From Methanomassiliicoccaceae archaeon UBA72 (GTDB taxonomy: Archaea; Thermoplasmatota; Thermoplasmata; Methanomassiliicoccales; Methanomethylophilaceae): a DNA stretch of 7,082 nt. The translations under genes and the position numbers were made by a program. Positions 1 through 5,598 of this stretch are shown piece after piece. The stretch is from assembly GCA_002509405.1 (NCBI GenBank), contig DAVO01000014.1, forward strand, positions 94,656 through 101,737, given 5' to 3'. Below the pieces are notes generated by a model, which made no database searches, was not told where the DNA came from, and saw only the letters and a program-made list of their open reading frames with translations. Numbering within the stretch: the first letter of the stretch is position 1; every line of letters begins with the position of its first letter.

Positions 1-30
1 TTTTTACCAACGGATATCGGAACCGATGAT

Positions 31-1212
31 TCAGTCCATCCGGTATATCACGAAACCGGACCATATCTTCGGGAAGAAGTACGTGGTCTTTTTGGGCATA
101 CGTTTACCCTGCATCGAAAGGTCCCAGACCGTCCCCAGGTCCGGCCGGTTGAGTACAATCGCCAGGTCGTAGGCGCCGGCCGACATCTTCTCTTTCACCG
201 ATGTAAGCTCGGCGTCGTAGTCGATCTGGGATTTTCCGTCGTCCCATTTGTAAACGTCCTTCAGTATCTTCTCCTGGGCCACGTATGTGTCCAGGGTCCA
301 AAGCCCCTCTCCCTGATAACGGGCAAGGTAACACTTTCCGGAACGGAACGTGAGCCCCATCATCCAGTTTTCCAGGTCCTTCTCCATCTCCTCAGCGGAC
401 ACCTCTTTCATTTCGAGGGATTCGGATATCTTCTTGATCGCGTTCTTCTCGGAAATGCTCTCGGTCTTAACGAGGCGATGGGTGGGCCAAATCGAAAGTC
501 CCGGGTCCGACGAGGACACCAGTGTGGCGAGGACGTAGCCCTTCTTCTGAGAGTCCGGATTCTCCTGGGAATAGGCCAGTGCCGTCTCGTATCTGTGGTG
601 TCCGTCGGCAATCAGCATCTTCTGGCCTCTCAGCTCTTCCGAGATCTCCTTGCATATCTCTCCGTCGCTCAGACGGGAATATCTGTGCTCCACCCCGTCC
701 TCGTCCACGTACCTATAGACCAGGGCGATGCTGTCGCGTATTCTCCTGTTCAGCTGTGGGCTGAACGAATCATGGATACCGAATATCGACTCAAGATGGG
801 ATTCCATATCTCTCAGGAGGTTGAGGCGGTCGGCCTTTACTTTTGAGAATGTCTCTTCATGGGGAACGACGTTCCCGTCCTCGTAAGGTTCGGTCTTGAG
901 TATGCCCACGATACCGGTGCGGGTCATCTTCTTTCCTTCGTCCTCGAAGGTCTGCTCGTACACATAGAACGAGTCCGAGTCCTGTTTGAGAGAACCGTCC
1001 GCAATCCACAAGTCCAATTCGCGTCTGGAGCTGCGGTATCTCTTGTCCGGGTCCGGGTTGAGTGTCAGCCGGGTGATGTTACGGGCTTTGCTCTGAAGTT
1101 TCACAAGATAGGACGGACCTATGACGTCGTAAGGAGGGCTGATCCTATCTCCGATGGAATCTCCGGCCGAAATCGCGGGCCTGTATCCTGGGAAAGGTAA
1201 GAATGTAACCAT
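31..1212 (-). CDS. DUF1015 family protein (SerK/ParB-like fold candidate)
   Basis: A 393-residue soluble protein recognisable as the DUF1015 family. Hallmarks in order are an N-terminal FPGYRPAI segment (residues 7-14), SPPYDVI (25-31), an N-I-T-R-L stretch (45-49), HEETF followed by K-ADR-LLRD (118-135), the family signature IADGHHRYETALAY (201-214), and MPKKTTYFFPK near the C terminus (372-382). The length is usual for the family. The DGHHR motif recalls the ParB/SerK nucleotide-binding fold, and some relatives phosphorylate free serine, but most members have no proven role, so a serine kinase function is only a possibility. The ATG at 1212 has no Shine-Dalgarno sequence and lies about 22-31 bases below TATA-like sequences, which suggests a leaderless mRNA. 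It follows hypE on the same strand after 51 bases but appears to have its own promoter. Family call firm, function uncertain. Confidence 0.9.
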   Translation of the reverse strand: MVTFLPFPGYRPAISAGDSIGDRISPPYDVIGPSYLVKLQSKARNITRLTLNPDPDKRYRSSRRELDLWIADGSLKQDSDSFYVYEQTFEDEGKKMTRTGIVGILKTEPYEDGNVVPHEETFSKVKADRLNLLRDMESHLESIFGIHDSFSPQLNRRIRDSIALVYRYVDEDGVEHRYSRLSDGEICKEISEELRGQKMLIADGHHRYETALAYSQENPDSQKKGYVLATLVSSSDPGLSIWPTHRLVKTESISEKNAIKKISESLEMKEVSAEEMEKDLENWMMGLTFRSGKCYLARYQGEGLWTLDTYVAQEKILKDVYKWDDGKSQIDYDAELTSVKEKMSAGAYDLAIVLNRPDLGTVWDLSMQGKRMPKKTTYFFPKIWSGFVIYRMD

Positions 1213-1228
1213 ATTTGCTCGTGCAAAG

Positions 1229-1247
1229 CATATATTACGGCTATATC
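1229..1247 (-). promoter_or_regulatory. TATA-like promoter elements for the DUF1015 gene
   Basis: In the 51-base gap after hypE the minus strand reads TAATATATGC (1238-1229) and, just upstream, GATATAGCCG (1247-1238). Their centres are about 22 and 31 bases from the ATG at 1212, which would place transcription start at or a few bases before the start codon. Inferred from spacing and composition only. Confidence 0.45.
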
Positions 1248-1263
1248 AAATAACCGCGGTTAC

Positions 1264-2310
1264 TCAACAGATTCTTGGGACGGGGTCTCCGATGGGCGGC
1301 TCCAGTATACGTCTCCCGCCTACCTCTGTTCTCAGCATCACTCTTCCTTTGCCCTTGCCTGCATATCCTATCAGCGAGGCATCCCTTCCCTCGGGGGTGG
1401 AACGCAGGGTCTTCAGCACCTCGTCTGCCATCTCGGGGACGCATGCCACGACGCACTTTCCTTCGTTGCCTATGTTCAGCGGATCTATGCCCAGCAGATC
1501 GCACGCGTTGACGACGCCGTCCCTCAGGGGGATGGACTGGTACTCTACTTCGATGTCTACGCCGGACTTGGATGCGAGCTCGTTCAGAGTGTTCGCAAGC
1601 CCTCCGCGAGTCGAATCCTTCATCGTGACTATCCCTCCTGTCCTCAGCGCCTTCTCTATCATCAGGTTCAGCGGCGCGACGTCGCTCTGGACCTCGCTCT
1701 CGAACCCATATCCTTCGCGGAAAGACATCAGGGCGATGCCGTGGTCTCCGACATATCCCGAGACGATTATCGCGTCGCCGGGGGCGATGTTAGAGTCTGT
1801 ACACCATATTTCTTTGACCGTGCGGTACTCTCCCGCCTTGGCGAAGTTGGAGTCAAGGTAATCGGACCTCCTTCCGACGGCGGAGGTGGCCATGAACATC
1901 TGGTCCACCGCACCCGCCTCGACGACCTTCGTGTCGCCTGTCTCGATGGGCACACCGCATTCCTCGCATGTCTTTCCAGCGCTCGACATGACCCTGTCGA
2001 CGATATCGGTGTCAAGCCCCTCCTCTATTATCGTGGAGCAGGCCAGAGCCAGAGGCTTACCTCCCATGACCGCGATATCGTTAACGGTACCGGACACCGA
2101 GATCCTGCCCAGGTCCCCCCCGGGGAAAAAGAGCGGCTTGACGGTATGTCCGTCGATGGTGAAAACGATGCCGTCCACTACGGCGGAGTCGTCCATGGAA
2201 TCCAGCGCGACGTCCGTTTTAACCTTGGGGAAATGGCAGATTATGTGCTTCGACAGGAATTCCTGCATCGCTTCCCCGCCGGCACCGTGATTCAATACGA
2301 CCTTCGTCAT
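1264..2310 (-). CDS. hypE: Hydrogenase maturation protein HypE
   Basis: HypE dehydrates the thiocarboxamide that HypF attaches to its C-terminal cysteine, making the cyanide ligand of the [NiFe] hydrogenase Fe centre; it acts in the cytoplasm with HypF, HypC and HypD. The protein has 348 residues, near the usual 330-350. Visible hallmarks are HGAGGEAM (8-15), the AIRS-type ATP-binding region DSMDDSAV through DGHTVKPLFFPGGDLGRI (37-70), the GTVNDIAVMGG motif (74-84), a KDSTRGGLANTLNE segment (231-244), NIGNEGK (279-285), and the diagnostic terminal P-R-I-C (345-348) with the modified cysteine last. That tail separates it from the related selenophosphate synthetase and PurM. Residues 150-172 look like a modest insertion before the PGDAIIVSGYVGDHG segment. 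No other hyp genes are visible in the window. No Shine-Dalgarno sequence precedes the ATG, which may be leaderless. Confidence 0.96.
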   Translation of the reverse strand: MTKVVLNHGAGGEAMQEFLSKHIICHFPKVKTDVALDSMDDSAVVDGIVFTIDGHTVKPLFFPGGDLGRISVSGTVNDIAVMGGKPLALACSTIIEEGLDTDIVDRVMSSAGKTCEECGVPIETGDTKVVEAGAVDQMFMATSAVGRRSDYLDSNFAKAGEYRTVKEIWCTDSNIAPGDAIIVSGYVGDHGIALMSFREGYGFESEVQSDVAPLNLMIEKALRTGGIVTMKDSTRGGLANTLNELASKSGVDIEVEYQSIPLRDGVVNACDLLGIDPLNIGNEGKCVVACVPEMADEVLKTLRSTPEGRDASLIGYAGKGKGRVMLRTEVGGRRILEPPIGDPVPRIC

Positions 2311-2330
2311 TGCTGCGTGATGAAGGAAGG

Positions 2331-2340
2331 TGGATAAAGA
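2331..2340 (-). promoter_or_regulatory. Candidate TATA box for hypE
   Basis: The minus strand reads TCTTTATCCA about 25 bases upstream of the hypE ATG at 2310. This is the right distance for a leaderless archaeal transcript, but the box is weak. Confidence 0.35.
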
Positions 2341-2370
2341 CTTGTCCCGGACAGACTTCGGAACGGATAA

Positions 2371-2378
2371 TAAAAATA
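2371..2378 (+). promoter_or_regulatory. TATA box for tRNA-Arg
   Basis: TAAAAATA sits in an AT-rich island (2367-2379) about 28 bases from its centre to the first base of the mature tRNA. The spacing fits an archaeal promoter starting a few bases before the tRNA 5' end. Confidence 0.55.
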
Positions 2379-2402
2379 AGGCTTCGACAGTAGCGACCGT
2401 AC

Positions 2403-2478
2403 GGACCCTTGGGGTAGCGGATTATCCTATTGGCCTTCGAAGCCGATGACCTGGGTTCGAATCCCAGGGGGTCCGCCA
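2403..2478 (+). tRNA. tRNA-Arg (anticodon UCG), CCA encoded
   Basis: A cloverleaf can be folded by hand. The acceptor stem is GGACCCT (2403-2409) with GGGGTCC (2468-2474), the last pair a U-G wobble. The D arm starts at 2412 with GGG, an AGCGGATTA loop and TCC. The anticodon stem TTGGC/GCCGA (2430-2434, 2442-2446) encloses loop CTTCGAA, so U33 precedes anticodon UCG (2437-2439), which reads CGA (Arg). The T stem CTGGG/CCCAG (2451-2455, 2463-2467) carries loop TTCGAAT. G2475 is the discriminator and CCA follows at 2476-2478. The variable loop is short (4 bases). No intron is seen. The gene has its own TATA-like box upstream and a T-run downstream. Confidence 0.92.
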
Positions 2479-2481
2479 TCG

Positions 2482-2486
2482 TTTTT
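2482..2486 (+). terminator. T-run terminator after tRNA-Arg
   Basis: Five T residues begin four bases after the encoded CCA. Archaeal RNA polymerase stops at oligo-T tracts without needing a hairpin, so this is a plausible end for the tRNA transcript. It also lies between this gene and the convergent PEBP gene. Confidence 0.5.
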
Positions 2487-2537
2487 AGGACGAAGAAGTC
2501 GGCGGACGGAACGATTGACCGTAAACGTGTACCGCGG

Positions 2538-3035
2538 TCACTTTCTGTCAGCGGAGTACAGCCCCGACACGCTGGCGATGCCTAACTTGCTATTCTGGAC
2601 CTCTCTGATGAGTTCGCTGTAGGTAAAACCGTCCTTGAGGTCGAGCACCCTGTTCAAGGCGAATATCTGGAGAGTGTAGGTGTGCCTGCCGTCGGTAGGC
2701 CACATACCTCCGTATTTCACATTGGTGAATCCTCCCTCGTGCCCGCTGTAGCTGCTGTAACCTTGTAGGAAATCTTTCGCTGTAAGGCTCTCGTTCTCCT
2801 CGACCTTTGTCCGTCTAAGATTGGCCCCGATCCAGTTTATCCACGGGAATCCCAGCTCGGGAACGGTATCGTAGTCCAACAGGATGAACGCAAAAGAAAC
2901 CGTGCCCTCTGGAGGGTTGATTATCTCGAAAGGAATGGAACGGCTGGGGACCACTTTGTATATGAATTCGTTCCCCCTGGATCCGAATCTGTCCTCAAAC
3001 CAGCCGTCAACGATGCCCGAGCTGATGACTTTCAT
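2538..3035 (-). CDS. PEBP / YbhB-YbcL family (Raf kinase inhibitor-like) protein
   Basis: A 165-residue cytoplasmic protein of the phosphatidylethanolamine-binding protein family; prokaryotic members bind small anionic ligands, and physiological roles are mostly unknown. The family's core blocks are present: FAFILLDYD (48-56, with the pocket aspartate), FPWINWIGANL (63-73) and YGGMWPTDGRHTYTLQIFALN (108-128, with the pocket proline and His118). Length is typical. The usual F-x-H-W motif of the anion pocket is changed so that Asn67 replaces histidine. There is no signal peptide. It lies 52 bases below the MarR-type gene on the same strand, so the two may be co-transcribed, although a TATA-like sequence just upstream could give it its own promoter. 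The ATG at 3035 has only a weak GGGA upstream. Family call is firm; ligand unknown. Confidence 0.87.
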   Translation of the reverse strand: MKVISSGIVDGWFEDRFGSRGNEFIYKVVPSRSIPFEIINPPEGTVSFAFILLDYDTVPELGFPWINWIGANLRRTKVEENESLTAKDFLQGYSSYSGHEGGFTNVKYGGMWPTDGRHTYTLQIFALNRVLDLKDGFTYSELIREVQNSKLGIASVSGLYSADRK

Positions 3036-3064
3036 GGTTTTTCCCGTTGTGGTATAGTCAGTCG

Positions 3065-3072
3065 TTTATTTA
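3065..3072 (-). promoter_or_regulatory. Candidate TATA box for the PEBP-like gene
   Basis: The minus strand reads TAAATAAA, centred about 33 bases upstream of the ATG at 3035, which would give a leader of a few bases. The alternative is read-through from the MarR gene. Confidence 0.35.
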
Positions 3073-3087
3073 CATTGTCCGACGGAA

Positions 3088-3654
3088 TCATTTTTTCTCT
3101 TTCGGCGCGCGACCCGTAACGAAGAACTTTTCTCCATCTCCCGGAGGGTTGGTATGAAGCAGAGTGTAGTAAGGGTTGTCGAAAGGAGATGAAATATAGT
3201 CGTCGAGCTCCGGGTCCATGCTCCTAAGGATGGTGATCAGCGTGTCCCTCAGGTGCAGCAGGTCCTCCGGTTCAACGTTCCCGAAGTACTCATCCATCTT
3301 CGAGTCTTCGAAATCCATCACGCGCTCGGCCAGGTTCTTGCCCATTTCGGTGAGGTGGATCTTGTACTTCCTGCTCTGCGGGGTCTTGCGGTCGTTGTAT
3401 ACGTACCCTCCCTGCATGAGCGTCTTGATCACCCTGCTTGTGTTGGCCACATCGTAATCCAAGAACTTCGACAGCTCCACCATCGTCTGTCCGTCTTTCA
3501 GGTTCAGTGCGATGAGGTATATCGTGTGCGCGCTGGTCAGTCCGGTGTCCGCCACCTCCTCGTTGACGTTTTTCCTCATGATTTTCGTCACACGGTCGAA
3601 GAATATCGGAAGGAATGAACTCCAATATGGACTCGTCCAGCGTCCGCCGCTCAT
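3088..3654 (-). CDS. MarR-family winged-helix transcriptional regulator
   Basis: A DNA-binding regulator of the MarR type, expected to act as a dimer. From ATG 3654 it has 188 residues. An N-terminal dimerisation helix leads into the winged helix: LTSAHTIYLIALN (about 39-51), TMVELSKFLDYDVANTSRVIKTLMQGGYV (helix-turn-helix and recognition helix, about 57-85), then the wing with DRKTPQSRKYKIHLTEMGK. A second helical stretch with VEPEDLLHLRDTLITILRSM follows. It is longer than the usual 140-150 residues because of a C-terminal tail rich in Pro, Gly and Lys. The reading frame opens at a TTG at 3666 and GTG at 3663, but GGTGA (3664-3660) placed five bases before the ATG at 3654 favours that start. 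It is divergent from the transporter-mttB operon and is a natural candidate to act on the shared control region or on its own promoter; its ligand is unknown. Confidence 0.88.
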   Translation of the reverse strand: MSGGRWTSPYWSSFLPIFFDRVTKIMRKNVNEEVADTGLTSAHTIYLIALNLKDGQTMVELSKFLDYDVANTSRVIKTLMQGGYVYNDRKTPQSRKYKIHLTEMGKNLAERVMDFEDSKMDEYFGNVEPEDLLHLRDTLITILRSMDPELDDYISSPFDNPYYTLLHTNPPGDGEKFFVTGRAPKEKK

Positions 3655-3677
3655 ATTTTTCACCAATGCGAATTAGT

Positions 3678-3689
3678 TATTATAATTAT
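3678..3689 (-). promoter_or_regulatory. AT-rich TATA region for the MarR gene
   Basis: On the minus strand ATAATTATAATA lies about 24-35 bases upstream of the ATG at 3654, a good distance for an archaeal TATA box with a very short leader. The core is nearly self-complementary (ATTATAAT), so it could also be a site for autoregulation. Confidence 0.45.
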
Positions 3690-3756
3690 GTAAACATGGC
3701 GCGAGGATGTCGTATTTTTAGGGTCAAGCCCGGGAGGAAAATTACTAATCCCCGCG

Positions 3757-3778
3757 ATCGTGCGGTCACCCGCACGAT
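3757..3778. repeat. Perfect 9-bp inverted repeat with 4-base loop
   Basis: ATCGTGCGG (3757-3765) and CCGCACGAT (3770-3778) are exact reverse complements separated by TCAC. It is a GC-rich island in an AT-rich region and has no T-run directly on either side, so it is a poor terminator. It lies about 100 bases upstream of the MarR gene start. A protein-binding dyad or a structured RNA element are both possible. Confidence 0.75.
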
Positions 3779-3795
3779 GATGAGATATCCATGTG

Positions 3796-3853
3796 TGCAT
3801 ATTTAACATTTGAGTTGTCAACATAATTATTTACAAATATGCAATAATATGCA
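3796..3853. repeat. Three AATATGCA octamers (one inverted, two direct)
   Basis: TGCATATT occurs at 3796-3803, and its reverse complement AATATGCA at 3836-3843 and again at 3846-3853. The last two are spaced by 10 bases, one helical turn. The match between the first and second copy extends to nine bases (3796-3804 and 3835-3843). AT-richness raises the chance of coincidence, but the spacing is notable for a control region. Confidence 0.5.
3810..3821. promoter_or_regulatory. Upstream TTGA-N4-TCAA dyad
   Basis: TTGAGTTGTCAA is a TTGA/TCAA inverted repeat with a 4-base spacer, the same layout as the dyad at 3946. It lies about 145 bases upstream of the TATA box of the mttB operon. Candidate distal operator; the binding protein is unknown. 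Confidence 0.4.
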
Positions 3854-3945
3854 TAAAAGTATAATTATTCTCGATTAATATCTCCAGTTACCGTTTAATT
3901 TACCAAAAATGAGGCGATTAGAACGTCAAAAACACAAAGTTACCT

Positions 3946-3977
3946 TTGACATATCAACCTATATATTGAGTTATCAT
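3946..3977. promoter_or_regulatory. Paired TTGA-N4-TCAA operators flanking the mtt operon TATA box
   Basis: TTGACATATCAA (3946-3957) ends two bases before the TATA box, and TTGAGTTATCAT (3966-3977, one mismatch in the right arm) overlaps its end. They start exactly 20 bases apart, roughly two helical turns, so a dimeric regulator could bind both on one DNA face and block or aid TBP/TFB. The MarR protein or the winged-helix protein encoded in this operon are candidates. The pattern is seen; the function is inferred. Confidence 0.5.
3960..3967 (+). promoter_or_regulatory. TATA box of the transporter-mttB operon
   Basis: TATATATT is the best TATA box in the intergenic region. With the usual distance from TATA centre to start site, transcription would begin near 3988-3991, just before the ATG at 3996. 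Confidence 0.6.
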
Positions 3978-3995
3978 CAACATTAAATATGGTAG

Positions 3996-5171
3996 ATGCA
4001 ATGTTTCGTCCAACGATGCTCCCGCAAGGGACATGCGTTAGGGGGAGGTACCCTGGAAGAGACATTCAATAAAAAGTCGGTCGGCGGCGTTTCCGCCGAT
4101 GTAGATAGAAGTTCTATCGAAGAGAAACTTGAGGTCGAAAGGAAAAACCGTGTGAAATGGGGATTCGTGTGGGCACTCGTCTGTGCTCTGACATGGGGGT
4201 TGGGATACGTCCCGCTCCAGATGGCATGGTCTGTTGAACCGTTCATCAACTTCCAGTTCGTGGAAGGGATGGGAGGATACGTCGTCAGTGCGATCATGAT
4301 TTCTGCCGGACAGGCAATAATCTTCGGCCTCGTGCTGATGGTCATATGGGCCGGCGCAACGGGCAAGCTCAGAGATGTCGGAAGGATCGTCCGCAACCAC
4401 AGGATCAGCAGATGGCTGCTGGTCGGTTCTCTGTTCGGAGGCCCGGTTGCCATTTTCGGTTCCACGCTTGCAATCGGATATATCGGTGCAGGATTCGCAG
4501 CGTCCATCGGACTGCTCTCCGCAGTCGTCGGAGCATTGGTCGGATGGCTTTACAACAAGGAAAAGATGACCAAGAAGACCGTGTTCGGAATACTGGCCAT
4601 ACTTGTGGGCGGAGTCATAATCCTCGACCCCCAGGCCATGATAGACAATATCACCAACCCTGCATCTGCCGACGGAGTGTGGCTCGGTTACCTGGGTGGA
4701 ATAATGTCGGCCCTAGGATGGGGACTTGAAGGGAACTTCTCGGTCCGCGCGTTGGATGTTACGGATTCCGATGCATCGCTGCCTGTCAGATACATCACCG
4801 AGTCTTCGATTTGGCTGATAATCATATTCCCTATCACGTTGGTTGCTATAGGGCCCGGCGTCTTCGCCGACGTGTTCATCGCATCCTTCACCAGCGGAGC
4901 CTTCATTTTCTGGATGGTGCTCGGAGCCTTGACTCTTGGAATATGCTACGTTTGCCAGTACAAATCATTCCCTCTTCTGGGAGTCGGACGCACCCTTGCC
5001 CTCGGATCGCTGTATGTTCCGGTCTCTCTGATAGGACTGTTCGTATTCCTCGGAATAGCGCCGACATGGACGCTCGCCCTTGGAGCAGTGATCGCGGTCG
5101 CAGGTATGTTCATAATGTATTGGGAAAGCGGAGATCTGAAAACATCCAACCGCACCAGGGGAGGTGAATGA
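3996..5171 (+). CDS. EamA/DMT-superfamily permease, candidate methylamine transporter
   Basis: An integral membrane protein with about ten hydrophobic segments (approximate residues 55-78, 94-118, 140-163, 166-186, 195-210, 228-247, 270-294, 301-320, 332-354, 357-376), the layout of drug/metabolite transporters built from two five-helix repeats. Positive residues cluster between helices 2 and 3 and helices 4 and 5. I recognise the superfamily but no substrate motif. Because it is the first gene of an operon with mttB, import of trimethylamine or a related quaternary or methylated amine is a reasonable guess. The start is uncertain. ATG 3996 would be nearly leaderless, but its first 19 residues look non-coding. 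A strong GGAGGT (4044-4049) precedes an in-frame CTG at 4053, and a GTG at 4152 with AGGA eight bases upstream would start just before helix 1. The 3' end is firm; the next gene begins one base after the stop. Confidence 0.85.
   Translation: MQCFVQRCSRKGHALGGGTLEETFNKKSVGGVSADVDRSSIEEKLEVERKNRVKWGFVWALVCALTWGLGYVPLQMAWSVEPFINFQFVEGMGGYVVSAIMISAGQAIIFGLVLMVIWAGATGKLRDVGRIVRNHRISRWLLVGSLFGGPVAIFGSTLAIGYIGAGFAASIGLLSAVVGALVGWLYNKEKMTKKTVFGILAILVGGVIILDPQAMIDNITNPASADGVWLGYLGGIMSALGWGLEGNFSVRALDVTDSDASLPVRYITESSIWLIIIFPITLVAIGPGVFADVFIASFTSGAFIFWMVLGALTLGICYVCQYKSFPLLGVGRTLALGSLYVPVSLIGLFVFLGIAPTWTLALGAVIAVAGMFIMYWESGDLKTSNRTRGGE
4020..4055 (+). promoter_or_regulatory. GNRA hairpin and strong Shine-Dalgarno near the transporter start
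   Basis: TCCC-GCAA-GGGA (4020-4031) is a small stem closed by a GNRA tetraloop, followed by GGGGGAGGT (4041-4049), one of the best Shine-Dalgarno matches in the window. The only in-frame start-like codon nearby is CTG (4053), three bases after the GGAGGT. This may mark the true translation start, or be chance within an N-terminal extension starting at 3996. Confidence 0.35.
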
Positions 5172-5172
5172 G

Positions 5173-5457
5173 ATGGCTGTTCTGTCTTCTAAATCCAAAC
5201 TGTTGAAATTCTATGAGAAAGAAGGGGAAATATGGGAGCACAAAGCCATAAAGGAGGTCATGACCCAGGAGGGCAGGACCTCCGCATACTGGTTCTCCAA
5301 CGCTCGTTTCTGGCTCATCGAACTGGAAGCCAATGGTCTCCTTGAGCTTGTCGACACAAAGATCGATGAGGGGGAGATGGAGAAGGGCAAGCTTCTGCAC
5401 AAGTACAAGATCACCGAATACGGCCTTTCGAGAGCCGAATCTATGTTGAGGGATTGA
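5173..5457 (+). CDS. Small winged-helix DNA-binding protein (94 aa)
   Basis: A compact basic/acidic protein that reads as a stand-alone winged helix: helices at about 5-16, 22-33 and a likely recognition helix at 36-55 (SAYWFSNARFWLIELEANGL), then a beta wing with an acidic-lysine loop (60-80) ending in KYKITEYG, a typical wing-to-last-helix junction, and a short C-terminal helix. The layout resembles PadR/MarR-like or other archaeal winged-helix regulators, but I cannot assign a named family. GTG at 5164 is also in frame. ATG 5173 is preferred because GGAGGTGA (5160-5167) stands five bases before it. It starts one base after the transporter stop and stops one base before the next start, so it is almost certainly translationally linked. 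A local regulator of the operon is the simplest role; no ligand-binding domain is visible. Confidence 0.8.
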   Translation: MAVLSSKSKLLKFYEKEGEIWEHKAIKEVMTQEGRTSAYWFSNARFWLIELEANGLLELVDTKIDEGEMEKGKLLHKYKITEYGLSRAESMLRD

Positions 5458-5458
5458 A

Positions 5459-5578
5459 ATGGACTTTGGATTTGAATATTTTGCATGGGCGGGAGCCGAA
5501 TACGCCTTCGCGGGGCTGGCCGTATTCCTGGCGGCCGTAGTGATCTACCTTGGAAGAACGTTCTTCAAGAAAATTTGA
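5459..5578 (+). CDS. 39-residue single-pass membrane microprotein
   Basis: A short gene of 40 codons. It has a good Shine-Dalgarno, GAGGGA (5448-5453), five bases before the ATG, and begins one base after the upstream stop. The N-terminal part is acidic and aromatic (Asp2, Glu6, Glu14 with several Phe, Tyr and Trp). A hydrophobic helix rich in Ala, Val and Leu spans about residues 16-31, and the end RTFFKKI is basic. By the positive-inside rule the N terminus should face outside and the C terminus the cytoplasm. It resembles no protein I know. Sitting in an operon with a permease and just ahead of mttB, it could be a small accessory subunit or stabiliser of the transporter; that is inference. 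No signal-peptide cleavage site is evident. Confidence 0.72.
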   Translation: MDFGFEYFAWAGAEYAFAGLAVFLAAVVIYLGRTFFKKI

Positions 5579-5598
5579 ATCGTGGAGAAAGAGAATAA

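Larger units (their letters stand above)
3655..3988. other. Divergent intergenic control region, about 330 bp, no gene seen
   Basis: No convincing coding sequence is present on either strand. The stretch is clearly more AT-rich than the flanking genes, especially 3795-3990. It separates the MarR gene (leftward) from the mttB operon (rightward). It contains, from left to right, the MarR TATA region, a perfect GC-rich hairpin (3757-3778), three AATATGCA octamers (3796-3853), TTGA-N4-TCAA-like dyads (3810, 3946, 3966) and the TATA box of the rightward operon (3960-3967). This density of dyads fits a regulated promoter. Confidence 0.7.

Noticed and set aside
16..27. ATCGG-AA-CCGAT dyad just past the DUF1015 stop as a terminator
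   Set aside because: The stem is only five pairs with a 2-base loop, and there is no T-run on the minus strand after it.
1741..2337. Long plus-strand open frames inside hypE and other genes
   Set aside because: These are antisense shadows of well-supported genes, with no ribosome-binding site and no recognisable domains.
2219..2479. Minus-strand open frame across the tRNA
   Set aside because: It is antisense to the tRNA-Arg gene and overlaps the hypE start; the familiar-looking protein beginning is the usual artefact of reverse-translated tRNA.
2516..2540. TGACCG/CGGTCA inverted repeat at the PEBP gene end
   Set aside because: Six-base arms with a 13-base loop overlapping the stop codon and no T-run; too weak to call a terminator.
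3777..3783. ATGATGA resembling a C box of a C/D guide RNA
   Set aside because: No D box (CTGA) or internal C'/D' pair follows at a fitting distance.
3989..4072. A 27-codon reading frame starting at ATG 3989, as a possible leader peptide
   Set aside because: It has no Shine-Dalgarno sequence, its product resembles nothing known, and it overlaps the transporter frame; it could only be translated if the transcript began exactly at 3989.
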